From assembly GCA_944358985.1 (NCBI GenBank), contig CALVSI010000010.1:1-39068 (forward strand): a stretch of DNA of 39,068 nucleotides. Reading direction: 5' to 3'. Numbering within the stretch: position 1 is the first letter of the stretch; every line of letters starts with the position of its first letter. Below are positions 25,946-33,996 of this stretch, one piece after another. The notes beneath the pieces are model-generated. The model saw only the letters and a list, made by a program, of their open reading frames with translations. It had not been told where the DNA came from and did no database searches. The DNA comes from an uncultured Bacilli bacterium (GTDB lineage Bacteria; Bacillota_I; Bacilli_A; RFN20; CAG-826). The position numbers and the translations under genes are program-made.

Positions 25946-26599
25946 TTAAGATTGCCCATCAATATCATCATTAGTGTCGTATTCTTCTTCATCGTCTAAA
26001 AAAGTTTCGCCTGTGATAATATCGCTCCATTTTTCAAATATTTCTTGTCCAAACATTAATATTGTATTAATTTCATCATAATCAAATTTAGGATAAAAAT
26101 CATAATCCTTCTTTAATTTTTCACCATTAGAATACATTTCACTAGGCTTAGCTTTTCCAGATAAAAATTTTAATAAGCCGTATTTATTGTCTTCCCAAAT
26201 CCCATCCCCTTTTGCGTCCACTAATAAGACATTACAAAGAAGAGGAATTTGATAAACTTTTTTTGATATTTGTTTTACATTGAATTCATAATATTCACCA
26301 CTATCATAAATATAAGTTAAATTATTGTTTGATTTTTCTAATGCTTTAAGAAAGTCTTCTCTTTTATAATTTAAAGATTGGATATTGTCACCAACACGAT
26401 CAACTAGCCAAGAAGAATCAACATATTCAATATTATTTAAACGATCAATGAAATAAAACATATGTTCAAATTTAGTCTTGAATAGACTAGCAAGATTTAA
26501 ACCAAGAACGAATAAATATATGTCTTTTCTTACTAAAAGTGTCCGATATAATTTGTTTTTAGCGTTTTTAAAAGAAACTTTAATCTTAATATAATCCAT
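25946..26599 (-). CDS. pRiA4b ORF-3-like family protein
   Basis: A 217-residue soluble protein. Its N-terminal part, KIKVSFKNAKNKLYRTLLVR with KDIYLFVLGLNLASLFKTKF then EHMFYFID, has the layout of the pRiA4b ORF-3 (IS1096 TnpR-like) family: strand, R-x-LLV, helix, then a His-containing strand. The later segment LVDAKGDGIWEDNKYGLLKF corresponds to the glycine-rich GPWGYEE-type segment of that family. The C-terminus is very acidic. Family members are often carried on plasmids or beside transposases and have no firm function. There is no strong ribosome site, and 189 bp upstream of the sigma gene's start side separates it from that unit. The match is distant and made by eye. Confidence 0.55.
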   Translation of the reverse strand: MDYIKIKVSFKNAKNKLYRTLLVRKDIYLFVLGLNLASLFKTKFEHMFYFIDRLNNIEYVDSSWLVDRVGDNIQSLNYKREDFLKALEKSNNNLTYIYDSGEYYEFNVKQISKKVYQIPLLCNVLLVDAKGDGIWEDNKYGLLKFLSGKAKPSEMYSNGEKLKKDYDFYPKFDYDEINTILMFGQEIFEKWSDIITGETFLDDEEEYDTNDDIDGQS

Positions 26600-26628
26600 A
26601 TCAAAGATTATGGCATAAACTAGCCTTT

Positions 26629-26970
26629 TTATAAACCATTTAATTTATTATTGAATTCTTTTTTAAATAGATAAGTAATGATAGTGAAAACCAAATTTGC
26701 AAATGAAAAAGCTAAAATTATAAAGCTTAATCTAGATAATTCACCAAAAACAAAATGAAATGATACAATGCTGAATATTAAAATCAATATTGCTAAGATG
26801 GAACTAACAAATAATAAGACATTATTTTTTCTAAGACATAAAGATATTATTCCAAGAGCAAGTAAGATAGTTAATAAAACAAATGAAATTGCTAGAAGAC
26901 AAGGTAGAATCACTAACATTACTAGTCGTATTAAATAAATTTGAAGGGCTTGAAATATTAATAGGAACAC
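26629..26970 (-). CDS. Hydrophobic membrane protein, probably the 3' part of a frameshifted gene
   Basis: This reading frame encodes about 113 residues with three to four hydrophobic helices and no domain that I recognise. The only available start is a GTG at 26970 without a ribosome site, and its first 45 codons overlap a second frame (26831-27028) that begins with a good ribosome site and a lipoprotein signal peptide. The upstream frame reads naturally to about 'STLSSSN', after which this frame takes over with typical membrane sequence (SFVLLTILLALGIISLCL). The simplest reading is one gene broken by a one-base frame change near 26880-26900, by mutation or by slippage. Confidence 0.45.
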   Translation of the reverse strand: MFLLIFQALQIYLIRLVMLVILPCLLAISFVLLTILLALGIISLCLRKNNVLLFVSSILAILILIFSIVSFHFVFGELSRLSFIILAFSFANLVFTIITYLFKKEFNNKLNGL

Positions 26971-27028
26971 AACTACTTACAACTAATGTAAATAAAAAAG
27001 CAAATATTGTAAAAATTTTCTTATTCAT
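26831..27028 (-). CDS. Lipoprotein signal-bearing ORF, probable 5' part of a frameshifted gene
   Basis: The ATG at 27028 has AAGGA at a good distance. MNKKIFTIFAFLFTLVVSSC is a lipoprotein signal peptide with lipobox VSSC, followed by a Ser/Asn/Thr-rich linker as expected after the lipidated cysteine. The last 15 codons before the stop look unlike protein, and the membrane-type frame of 26629-26970 overlaps. Taken together they would encode a lipoprotein-plus-membrane protein of about 130 residues. Alternatively this is a real 65-residue lipoprotein with an overlapping neighbour. Confidence 0.45.
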   Translation of the reverse strand: MNKKIFTIFAFLFTLVVSSCVPINISSPSNLFNTTSNVSDSTLSSSNFICFINYLTCSWNNIFMS

Positions 27029-27163
27029 AAATTACATCCTTAAATATGTCTATTTAAATTATAAAATAGTTTATAATATTCATCTTTCATCATAGAAGTA
27101 TTACCACACCATTTCCATAGATTCGACCTAAATCGGTAATATTTATCCATAAATTTTATTATA

Positions 27164-27198
27164 ATAATAAAAAATTAAAAGTGCCCCGATTGGGGCAC
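27164..27198 (-). terminator. Strong rho-independent terminator at the end of the secretion-like operon
   Basis: GTGCCCC-GATT-GGGGCAC (27181-27198 as read on plus) forms a perfect 7-bp GC-rich stem. On the minus strand it is followed by TTTTAATTTTTTATT. It lies 28 bases after the stop of the 603-residue lipoprotein gene and is the strongest terminator in the right half of the window. Confidence 0.9.
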
Positions 27199-27226
27199 GA
27201 TATTAATTATGAATTTTTTAATATTA

Positions 27227-29038
27227 TTAATACAAATCCACAATAATTAAGACATCTTGATAATTATAATCGGAAATTCTAACCGTGCCAATTTCACGAC
27301 CATTAATTAATTTTAATGAACTATATGAAGTTGGTGAAGCGGAAATATTATCAGAAACAAACGAATGTAAAACTCTACTAGAATTAAGTACATTAATTTC
27401 CACTCTATTGATTTCGCTATCAACCATGTAAGAAATGTACATATTGTCGCAAACTTTTTGAACATTTAATGTTTGATAAGGATTGTCGATAATGTTAACA
27501 ATCTTATTTACATCATAGCTATAAATAACCGCGTCAATATCATTATAGTAACTGATTGTATATATATTAACTGAAGTGTCAGTTACTGAAATAAAGCTAC
27601 CTTCAGTAACGGTGTTATATAATGTGCCTTCAACAGAAGGAACGATAATTTTACCACTACTTGCAAGAATTGAAGAAACTCCTCTTCTTGTATCGTTTAA
27701 TATGAAATAACCGGAGCTTTCATCTTCGACATAGCTACATTCTGTATGGCTAAAATCAGAAACTAAATTTAAATTTAAATCGTAAAGCAACTTTGTCTTT
27801 GTATTAAAATAATAACCGCATCTAACTTTAATAAATGATAAGACTTCAAAACCTGTAACTTCATCAACAATATTTCCATCACCATCGATAATGATTTCTT
27901 TTGTTGAACTTAAAGTTTTGTTATCTAAAATTTCACAAGCCGTAGTTAAGGCATAAGTTGGTTCATTGTTTTTATCATTCATTGTTTTTGGTACTGTGTT
28001 GGTTAAAACATAATCTAAATCGATTGAAGAAGAAGTCCCACCTAATAAATCATAACTATGAGTCAACAAATCATATTTAGAAGCACCATTTGAATAATCA
28101 TAACTTGTGGCATCTTCTGGTAATAAAATTGATGATTGAAGGATTATCTTACCATCTACAATTGCTAAACCCACGTTGCCACCATATAAATTTGTTGGTG
28201 CTAAAAATGAAGAAATAATCGTATTATTTTCGTCAAAAACATAAATTGTTGAACCGCTTTGATTACCACCTAAATAATATCCATCTAAACCAAACGTGCT
28301 CAAATCAAGTGCTTCGTATAAAGGATATGTATCAGTTGGTTGGTTGCTATCTTCTGCTTGCACAGCGGTATAATTATCATCATAAACAAAAGTTGTTTCT
28401 AATGATGAACCATCAGCAAGATTTAAATCTAATTCTAATGTTAAGACATCGTCTACATAACTATACGCATGAGAAGCAATTACAGAATTTCCACTTGAAA
28501 CTACTTCTTCTTCTCTATTTCTTGTAAGTTCATTTCCATAACTATCGTATATAGTTACATAACCATTGCTTCTAACGGTTAAGAAAAAGCCCATATTGGT
28601 GTCAGTGGTTACTGTTATTTCATAACTATCGTTATAATATGTTCTACCATCAAAAACCATTTTATGGCTAATCATGGAATAATATGTTGGACGATCGTAT
28701 TGTGAACCGCTATTAGACTCATAAAAAATCAATAAGCCGTAATTCATATAACTTCTATCCAAATAGCAGCCAGATGGCAAATCACTTCCATATGGTGCAT
28801 CAAATACACTACTGCTAGTTACTTCCGACATTGAAGAACTAGAAAAATCACCTTCAAGAACGAAGTGCGGCATTTGACTAGAATAAATTTTGTTATCGTT
28901 ATCTAACAAATTGTTGTCAAGCATTTCAGGAGTTAATGTTTTAAATCCACCTGAATTACCTCCTTGATTGTTATCACATCCGCTTAGCCCTAATGCAGAT
29001 ATTAATAATCCAATCATTAATAAATTTTTATATTTCAT
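27227..29038 (-). CDS. Large lipoprotein of unknown function
   Basis: A 603-residue lipoprotein. MKYKNLLMIGLLISALGLSG is followed by the lipidated cysteine (lipobox LSGC), then an Asn/Gly-rich linker (about 22-33). The mature part is Ser/Tyr/Asp-rich and strand-dominated, with many short Gly-Asn turns (GNIVDEV, GKIIVPS and the like); about residues 245-600 suggest a beta-propeller or a series of beta repeats, but no named domain is recognised. AAGGAGG precedes the ATG. It is the last gene of the operon, directly before a strong terminator. Placed after the membrane and zinc-ribbon genes, it could be a surface component of the secretion-like apparatus; this is inference. Confidence 0.75.
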   Translation of the reverse strand: MKYKNLLMIGLLISALGLSGCDNNQGGNSGGFKTLTPEMLDNNLLDNDNKIYSSQMPHFVLEGDFSSSSMSEVTSSSVFDAPYGSDLPSGCYLDRSYMNYGLLIFYESNSGSQYDRPTYYSMISHKMVFDGRTYYNDSYEITVTTDTNMGFFLTVRSNGYVTIYDSYGNELTRNREEEVVSSGNSVIASHAYSYVDDVLTLELDLNLADGSSLETTFVYDDNYTAVQAEDSNQPTDTYPLYEALDLSTFGLDGYYLGGNQSGSTIYVFDENNTIISSFLAPTNLYGGNVGLAIVDGKIILQSSILLPEDATSYDYSNGASKYDLLTHSYDLLGGTSSSIDLDYVLTNTVPKTMNDKNNEPTYALTTACEILDNKTLSSTKEIIIDGDGNIVDEVTGFEVLSFIKVRCGYYFNTKTKLLYDLNLNLVSDFSHTECSYVEDESSGYFILNDTRRGVSSILASSGKIIVPSVEGTLYNTVTEGSFISVTDTSVNIYTISYYNDIDAVIYSYDVNKIVNIIDNPYQTLNVQKVCDNMYISYMVDSEINRVEINVLNSSRVLHSFVSDNISASPTSYSSLKLINGREIGTVRISDYNYQDVLIIVDLY

Positions 29039-29079
29039 AAATTTTCCTCCTTTACTTTATTTTATCAAATATGAAATAT

Positions 29080-29979
29080 TTATGAATTAGTAACATTATT
29101 GTTTGTATTTGATAGTTGTTCCTCCTTTCCATTATTTGAAATAGTATTAGAATTATTTTCTTCCATCTTAGCAAAAACATAATCGACAGCTTTATTAATT
29201 TTATAACATGTAAAACCTTGCAACACATCAGTGCCAATATAAGAAACAATAATTAAAATAATGAAAAATATATTAAGCCCATTTAATTCAATATTTGAAA
29301 AATCAAACGGATTATATTCTCCTGGTATAAAACGAGAAATAATTGCAAAATAAACAAACAAACCACCAATAAGAAAAATTGGTAAAGTTAGCATAATAAC
29401 AACAAAAACCACGTTTCTTTTTCTATATGCTCTTCTTTTTTCATTTATTTTTTGCACTATTTTAATGCAATATTTTTCTCTTGAACTCCTAATTAAAAAA
29501 CTAAACAATAGATAAAGGATATAAATAGATATTACACCTATAATGATATAAGCTATTATATCAATTACCATAAAGAACATATCAAAAATATTGCTATCAA
29601 CTAACGAACTAGAAAAAGAAAATATTAATTCTAAAAACGAACAATCACCAGCGATAGGTGCTACAAATATCAACATAGTAATTAATGAAAGAAAATTAAT
29701 CAAAAACATAAACAAAAATATATGTTCAAACATCTTTTTGTTACTTTCATAAATATTTTTATATTTAGTTTGCATAACAAAAGCAGGATTAACAGGCTGT
29801 TGATTAATATTTGTAGCAGGAAGTGTGTTTTGCTGTTGATTAGTAACATTATTATTTGTTTCTTCTTTAACAGCACTACTCATATCCACTACTTCTTCTG
29901 GCCATTTGAATTTCACATTACAATGTGGACATCTTTGAGGCCGACCTTCAAATACTTGCTGACACTTTGGACATTTCAC
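29080..29979 (-). CDS. Zinc-ribbon multi-pass membrane protein
   Basis: A 299-residue protein. The N-terminus is a four-cysteine zinc ribbon, MKCPKCQQVFEGRPQRCPHC (C3, C6, C17, C20). A Gln/Asn-rich linker (about 40-70) and four hydrophobic helices (about 85-115, 135-165, 190-220, 230-255) follow. The C-terminus is Asn/Glu-rich and soluble. No named family beyond the zinc ribbon is recognised. The start is a GTG whose G is shared with the TAG stop of the upstream lipoprotein (TAGTG), with GGAG 9 bases before, so translation is coupled. Its place within the operon makes it a candidate membrane component of the secretion-like system. Confidence 0.8.
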   Translation of the reverse strand: MKCPKCQQVFEGRPQRCPHCNVKFKWPEEVVDMSSAVKEETNNNVTNQQQNTLPATNINQQPVNPAFVMQTKYKNIYESNKKMFEHIFLFMFLINFLSLITMLIFVAPIAGDCSFLELIFSFSSSLVDSNIFDMFFMVIDIIAYIIIGVISIYILYLLFSFLIRSSREKYCIKIVQKINEKRRAYRKRNVVFVVIMLTLPIFLIGGLFVYFAIISRFIPGEYNPFDFSNIELNGLNIFFIILIIVSYIGTDVLQGFTCYKINKAVDYVFAKMEENNSNTISNNGKEEQLSNTNNNVTNS

Positions 29980-30341
29980 TATTTTCTATCTCCACTAGTT
30001 GGCAATGTTGAAATTTCAACAACATTTGATTTAGGCGAACTAATAACATAATCTTCTTTATATTCAGCATAAGCTTGAACATAAAACAAACCTCTTCCTC
30101 TAAACTTATTAAAACTATAGGTGTTTGTAATTACTTTTGCATATTTTTCATCGTTTGAAGCATTATAAATAATATAATAATCCGCTAATTTGACCTCCTC
30201 CCAAGAAATAGTCAAACTATTCGTTTCTGATATTTCTACATTAGGAGTAGATAAACTAAATCGCAAAACATCACTCACAGAACAAGAAGTCAAAAACATT
30301 AATATTGGTAAGGTCATTAAGATTTTTTTAAATGTTTTCAT
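29979..30341 (-). CDS. Small lipoprotein with fibronectin type III-like domain
   Basis: A 120-residue lipoprotein. MKTFKKILMTLPILMFLTSC is the signal peptide with lipobox LTSC. The mature part (about 30-112) has the pattern of a fibronectin type III fold: PNVEISETNSLTISWEEVKL then ADYYIIYNAS, with the conserved tryptophan and the later YYVQAYA-type strand (LFYVQAYAEY), ending in SSPKSNVVEI. It should sit on the outer membrane face. It lies 14 bp after the membrane protein gene and shares one base with the next start. The role is unknown; binding or scaffolding around the membrane complex is a guess. Confidence 0.8.
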   Translation of the reverse strand: MKTFKKILMTLPILMFLTSCSVSDVLRFSLSTPNVEISETNSLTISWEEVKLADYYIIYNASNDEKYAKVITNTYSFNKFRGRGLFYVQAYAEYKEDYVISSPKSNVVEISTLPTSGDRK

Positions 30342-30355
30342 TATTTTTTTCCTCC

Positions 30356-31135
30356 TTATGCATACTCAATTAAATCGTTAATAAAATAAAAGCCGAAAGC
30401 ACTAGCGATATAATAACCAATCATTCCACCATAAATTAAAACCAAGATAAAAATGTTTCCGATGTCAACAATTCCATTAGATATGTCGATTACTTCTGCA
30501 TTAACAAACCCATTGTAAAATAAATTAATACTCATGATAAATAAGAAAAATCCTATAATAGCGTTAAACAAATGAAAAATACTTATAAATTCGCGTTTAT
30601 AAATAATCATCATTATAACAATATATATAACTGATAATCCTGACGCGGTAATAACCATATATGAGGTTTCACTTGATAATCTTTCAAAATCACTAGCAAG
30701 CATTAAGCCTCTTTCAGCAAACATTTCTAATTTAGATAAATTAAATATGAAAATGTCTTGATAAAAATACGCGAAAACAAAAAAACCTGTTGTTATTATA
30801 GGAAGTATAATTAAAGTTATAATGCTAAATTCTTTATCACGTATTTCATCGATTTTATTAAACACAATTGAAAATGCAACAAAAAATATTATCCCAGCCG
30901 CTAACAAAACTAAAAACGCTAGCCAATCAGATAATAATAAAGTAAAAATAGAGCCAGCCAGTAATAATATGAAAACTACAACGTAAATAAATTTAGCAAC
31001 TGGAAATTTAATCACTTCACGATAGTTTTTTTTAAAATCCCGTTCAAAATCATTAGCACAAAGATATAATTTATTTGCTGATATATTAATATTAAGAAGA
31101 TTATTAATTTCTTCAAAATCTTTAATTTTTCTCAT
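30356..31135 (-). CDS. Multi-pass membrane protein of unknown family
   Basis: A 259-residue protein. The first 45 residues are cytoplasmic and include a cysteine and many charged residues (SANKLYLCANDFERDFKKNY). Six or seven hydrophobic helices follow: about 47-68, 70-92, 101-123, 158-176, 184-204 and 222-248. No family is recognised. GGAGGG precedes the ATG by 8 bases; the gene is 14 bp after a soluble unknown protein and 14 bp before the fibronectin-like lipoprotein. It is the most hydrophobic product of the operon, hence the best candidate for a membrane channel or anchor for the soluble FtsK-like ATPase. It does not resemble EsaA, EssA, EssB or EccD in any way I can see. Confidence 0.78.
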   Translation of the reverse strand: MRKIKDFEEINNLLNINISANKLYLCANDFERDFKKNYREVIKFPVAKFIYVVVFILLLAGSIFTLLLSDWLAFLVLLAAGIIFFVAFSIVFNKIDEIRDKEFSIITLIILPIITTGFFVFAYFYQDIFIFNLSKLEMFAERGLMLASDFERLSSETSYMVITASGLSVIYIVIMMIIYKREFISIFHLFNAIIGFFLFIMSINLFYNGFVNAEVIDISNGIVDIGNIFILVLIYGGMIGYYIASAFGFYFINDLIEYA

Positions 31136-31149
31136 GTCTGTGCCCTCCT

Positions 31150-31713
31150 TTACTTAACGCTAGAATAAATGTCAGATAAAACTTTTTCATATTCTTTATC
31201 GACAATTTTTTTGATTTCTTTATTATAAAAATCGCTACAAAAATCGATTAATCTTTGCTGTGTGGAATTGCTGCTTTGTGACAATTTAGAATTATTTTTG
31301 CTAATCATGGACGATATAAAGTATTTATTTTCATGATATAATTGTGCAATTTTATATATAACTTCTTTCATATAATCGGGATTGTATTTTAGTTTTTTTC
31401 TTGTTGGATAATATTTAAGACGGCAAACCTCATGAGTATAATAATAAAAATCGGCAAACTTATATGTGTCAGCGGTTTCAGATTTAACTATTATAGATGA
31501 AGAATATCTATTAAATAATTTTTTAAAATATTTCCTTCTTAAGACTGGCTTTAACCATGAATCCAAAATAGCGTTCAAACGATCTGAACTTGAAGAAAGA
31601 TTTTTGTTTTTAACTTTAATATCATCCCCTAATTTTTTTAATTCGACATGAAGTTTTTCTAAATTTGGAATAAATTTTTCTGTCGCAGATACTAATTCTT
31701 TTTCATAATACAT
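31150..31713 (-). CDS. Soluble alpha-helical protein of unknown function
   Basis: A 187-residue basic, helical protein. The first 50 residues look like a coiled coil or helical hairpin (ATEKFIPNLEKLHVELKKLG, then DDIKVKNKNLSSSSDRLNAI). The middle has a cluster of aromatics and basics (KFADFYYYTHEVCRLKYYPT). There is no signal peptide or membrane helix. It begins immediately after the stop of the metalloprotease-like gene (11 bp; AGGTGG overlaps the stop). Position directly after a toxin-like gene makes immunity protein or chaperone a possibility, and the N-terminal helices could also make it another small partner of the WXG-like proteins. No function is established. Confidence 0.7.
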   Translation of the reverse strand: MYYEKELVSATEKFIPNLEKLHVELKKLGDDIKVKNKNLSSSSDRLNAILDSWLKPVLRRKYFKKLFNRYSSSIIVKSETADTYKFADFYYYTHEVCRLKYYPTRKKLKYNPDYMKEVIYKIAQLYHENKYFISSMISKNNSKLSQSSNSTQQRLIDFCSDFYNKEIKKIVDKEYEKVLSDIYSSVK

Positions 31714-31724
31714 AAAATCACCAC

Positions 31725-33131
31725 CTATTTTAAAAATTCATCAACAATTTGATAATACTTATTAATCGTATTTGGCATATATTGATATGTAAAATTTAAA
31801 CTTTTTTGATTAGAAATCATAATTTGAGAAGTAATAGAAGCAAAAGCTTCACTAGATAATAAGACATTAAAATGATTTTTCTTATAATAATCTTCATCAT
31901 GTTCATAATAACCATCAACATCATTATTTGATAAACCATTGAATATATCACTCACGATATATGAATCATATGGATTAGAAATAATGATATTTGATAATAT
32001 TTCTTTAGCACTTGCGACGTTACAATTATTTTGACGACAAATTTGATCGATTGTCATACGATAATCAGTAAGTATTTCTTTAAATAAACCATAAAAGGCT
32101 GAATAAGCACATCCAATCTTACTTTCATTACCAGCAATATCATCTAACATATGTCCACATTCATGATAAAAAGATGTTCCAATTCCACAAGGATGATTCA
32201 TATCTTCTACTGCATTAATATATATAGCGTTTTCATCAGGCGAATAATAATTTGATGAAGATTGACAACTCTTACAATCAAATTTTTTCGCATAACGATT
32301 AAATATTACTTTTAATGTTTCATTAGCAAGAGAAAAACTACCCGCCAGTGATTCTTTATACTCGCTACTAGCGTTTAAACTATCGATAAAATCATACATA
32401 TCATAAAAATTATCATATTCTTTTTTATGAACTTTGGATTTGATACGAAAACTAGAAACACTAATCAAACTACCAATTCCATTTAAAAAGTCAAAAAAAC
32501 CTTTTCCAGAAGAAGAAATACCATAACTAGATAAATTAGGTGGTTCAATTTTAATATCTTTATATTGATTTAAAATATATTCGATATTTTTTAATCTTGA
32601 TAAAGCTTCTTCATTTATTTCTTGCAAACGATTTAAATAATCATTATAGCGACTTTTAGATTCATAAATAACATGCGCCACCGATTCTAAACGAGCAATT
32701 TGCTCTTGACATTTTTTTAATAAATCATTGTAACTATCTATTGATTGCTTAACATCATTGATTTGAGATTTTACATTATTTAATTTGGATAATAGTTCCA
32801 AATATCTAGGATTTGTCTCTTCAACTACATATGAATTACCCTTGCTATCAGTGCGTGTTACTTTGATTGTTTTAGGCGTTGATGCGATTAGATTTGAAAT
32901 ATTTTGTTGTTCTTCTTTTAATGTTTCTAATTTATTTTTAAGTTTTGCAATATTATTATGAATATTTTCGCTTAATGATTTTATATTTCGAATTTCTTCT
33001 GCAATTAAAGAAAGTTTATCTTCAACATCATTTAAAAAATGTTGACTAATAGATAAAATATAATCATTTTGACGTGAGATAGTAGTCTTAAAAGTGGAAA
33101 TATCTGAGATGTTTGCTTTTGCTATTGACAT
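31725..33131 (-). CDS. Coiled-coil protein with C-terminal lethal-factor-like zinc metalloprotease domain (candidate secreted toxin)
   Basis: A 468-residue protein without signal peptide or membrane helix. Residues about 15-190 are long alpha-helical coiled coils (repeated Leu/Asn/Lys heptads), as in the N-terminal targeting domains of LXG-type type VII substrates. The C-terminal domain (about 240-468) carries SFYHECGHMLDDIAG, an HExxH zinc motif with H323, E324 and H327. This resembles HEFGHAVDDYAG of anthrax lethal factor. SSEAFASITSQIM, with E428, is a plausible third zinc ligand in place of the lethal factor E735 segment. The spacing between the two motifs is longer than in lethal factor. 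It follows a WXG-like gene by 3 bp, whose last codons form its ribosome site. Secretion and toxicity are inferred. Confidence 0.72.
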   Translation of the reverse strand: MSIAKANISDISTFKTTISRQNDYILSISQHFLNDVEDKLSLIAEEIRNIKSLSENIHNNIAKLKNKLETLKEEQQNISNLIASTPKTIKVTRTDSKGNSYVVEETNPRYLELLSKLNNVKSQINDVKQSIDSYNDLLKKCQEQIARLESVAHVIYESKSRYNDYLNRLQEINEEALSRLKNIEYILNQYKDIKIEPPNLSSYGISSSGKGFFDFLNGIGSLISVSSFRIKSKVHKKEYDNFYDMYDFIDSLNASSEYKESLAGSFSLANETLKVIFNRYAKKFDCKSCQSSSNYYSPDENAIYINAVEDMNHPCGIGTSFYHECGHMLDDIAGNESKIGCAYSAFYGLFKEILTDYRMTIDQICRQNNCNVASAKEILSNIIISNPYDSYIVSDIFNGLSNNDVDGYYEHDEDYYKKNHFNVLLSSEAFASITSQIMISNQKSLNFTYQYMPNTINKYYQIVDEFLK

Positions 33132-33134
33132 TAT

Positions 33135-33419
33135 TTACTTCCCTCCCCCTTTTTTATCACCTGATGTTTTAGAATTTAATTTATCAAATTCATTTTTTAA
33201 ATCATCATAATTTACTTTGCTTAATGATGATAATGATTCGCTGATATTAGAAGAAACATCTTGCAAATTTTTAACAAAATTATCAAAAGCTTTCGTAAAT
33301 TCATAAAATGATTCGTGAACATCATCATTCCATTGACAATTAAAAGATGAATTGATATCTTTTGATGCACTATCCATCTCGTTATATAATTGAGAAAAAA
33401 TATCAAAATTAAAATCCAT
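33135..33419 (-). CDS. WXG100-like small helical protein (WND type)
   Basis: A 94-residue protein of WXG100 size: two helices joined by a turn with W30-N31-D32 in CQWNDDVHESFYEF, where the family normally has WxG. The second helix (about 35-75) is amphipathic. The C-terminus is flexible and basic, ending SGDKKGGGK. WXG100 proteins are secreted dimers that carry or accompany type VII substrates. The gene directly precedes the metalloprotease gene, so it is its likely partner. It has a weak AAGGAT ribosome site. Confidence 0.78.
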   Translation of the reverse strand: MDFNFDIFSQLYNEMDSASKDINSSFNCQWNDDVHESFYEFTKAFDNFVKNLQDVSSNISESLSSLSKVNYDDLKNEFDKLNSKTSGDKKGGGK

Positions 33420-33431
33420 ATCTTTATCCTT

Positions 33432-33704
33432 TTAAAACTTGTATTTGTTGTATTCTTCAACATGTTCGTTAAGGCGATTTAGATAATCTTTTGTCATTTC
33501 TAATTTTGCCGACATCACTTCTAATTGGTGATTGGCTTTATCAATGCTTTCTTTGGTTCTTTCATAATTTATTGATTGAAATTCAAAAGAAGCTTCCCTT
33601 AGTTTTCTATCTATAAAAGATATAATAGTGGAAAGATTATCAACTGTACGCCCTATTGAATTGATACCTTGATTTATGTCTTCAGTATTTACACAAATAT
33701 CCAT
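33432..33704 (-). CDS. Small helical protein, WXG100-sized (SxNYxR type)
   Basis: A 90-residue helical-hairpin protein. There is no WxG; at the expected turn it has QSINYER with N46, Y47 and R49. The same SxNYxR pattern occurs in the neighbouring 95-residue protein, so the two are probably paralogues. The two halves are amphipathic helices (about 8-40 and 50-85). Size, position and fold pattern fit a type VII-like helper or substrate partner. It has an AAGGG ribosome site and spacings of 11 and 12 bp to its neighbours. Confidence 0.72.
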   Translation of the reverse strand: MDICVNTEDINQGINSIGRTVDNLSTIISFIDRKLREASFEFQSINYERTKESIDKANHQLEVMSAKLEMTKDYLNRLNEHVEEYNKYKF

Positions 33705-33715
33705 AAAACAACCCT

Positions 33716-33985
33716 TTATTTATCGTATATTTTAACTTTTTCTTGTAAGTGGTCTCTTGCTTCAAGAAATATATCTAAATCTTTTTTTAATGAATCACTG
33801 AGCTGATAAATAAATTCCGCAAATTGTTTGTATTGTGGATCATTCCAAGATTCACCAAGACGATCGGTTTCATTTTTCATTTCGTTAAGTTGGTTATGAA
33901 CAAATTCAGTAAAAACGGTCATATCCTTAATTAAGGCTAAGACAACTTCTTTATTACCTTTACCTGCATTGTGTATAAGTGACAT
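33716..33985 (-). CDS. WXG100-like small helical protein (WND type)
   Basis: An 89-residue protein with the helix-turn-helix plan of WXG100 proteins and W47-N48-D49 in LGESWNDPQYKQFAEFI at the central turn, the normal position for WxG. The start at 33985 is chosen because GGAGG lies 7 to 8 bases upstream; a longer reading from 34006 would overlap the previous gene. It probably pairs with another of the four small proteins encoded here. Confidence 0.85.
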   Translation of the reverse strand: MSLIHNAGKGNKEVVLALIKDMTVFTEFVHNQLNEMKNETDRLGESWNDPQYKQFAEFIYQLSDSLKKDLDIFLEARDHLQEKVKIYDK

Positions 33986-33996
33986 AATATTTCCTC

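Noticed and set aside
29052-29249. Open frame overlapping the end of the zinc-ribbon gene
   Set aside because: It lies out of frame within a convincing gene, with no start signal of its own.
33221-33463. Open frame overlapping the 94-residue WXG-like gene
   Set aside because: It is a shifted reading of the WXG-like gene; the accepted frame has the helical pattern and the WND turn.
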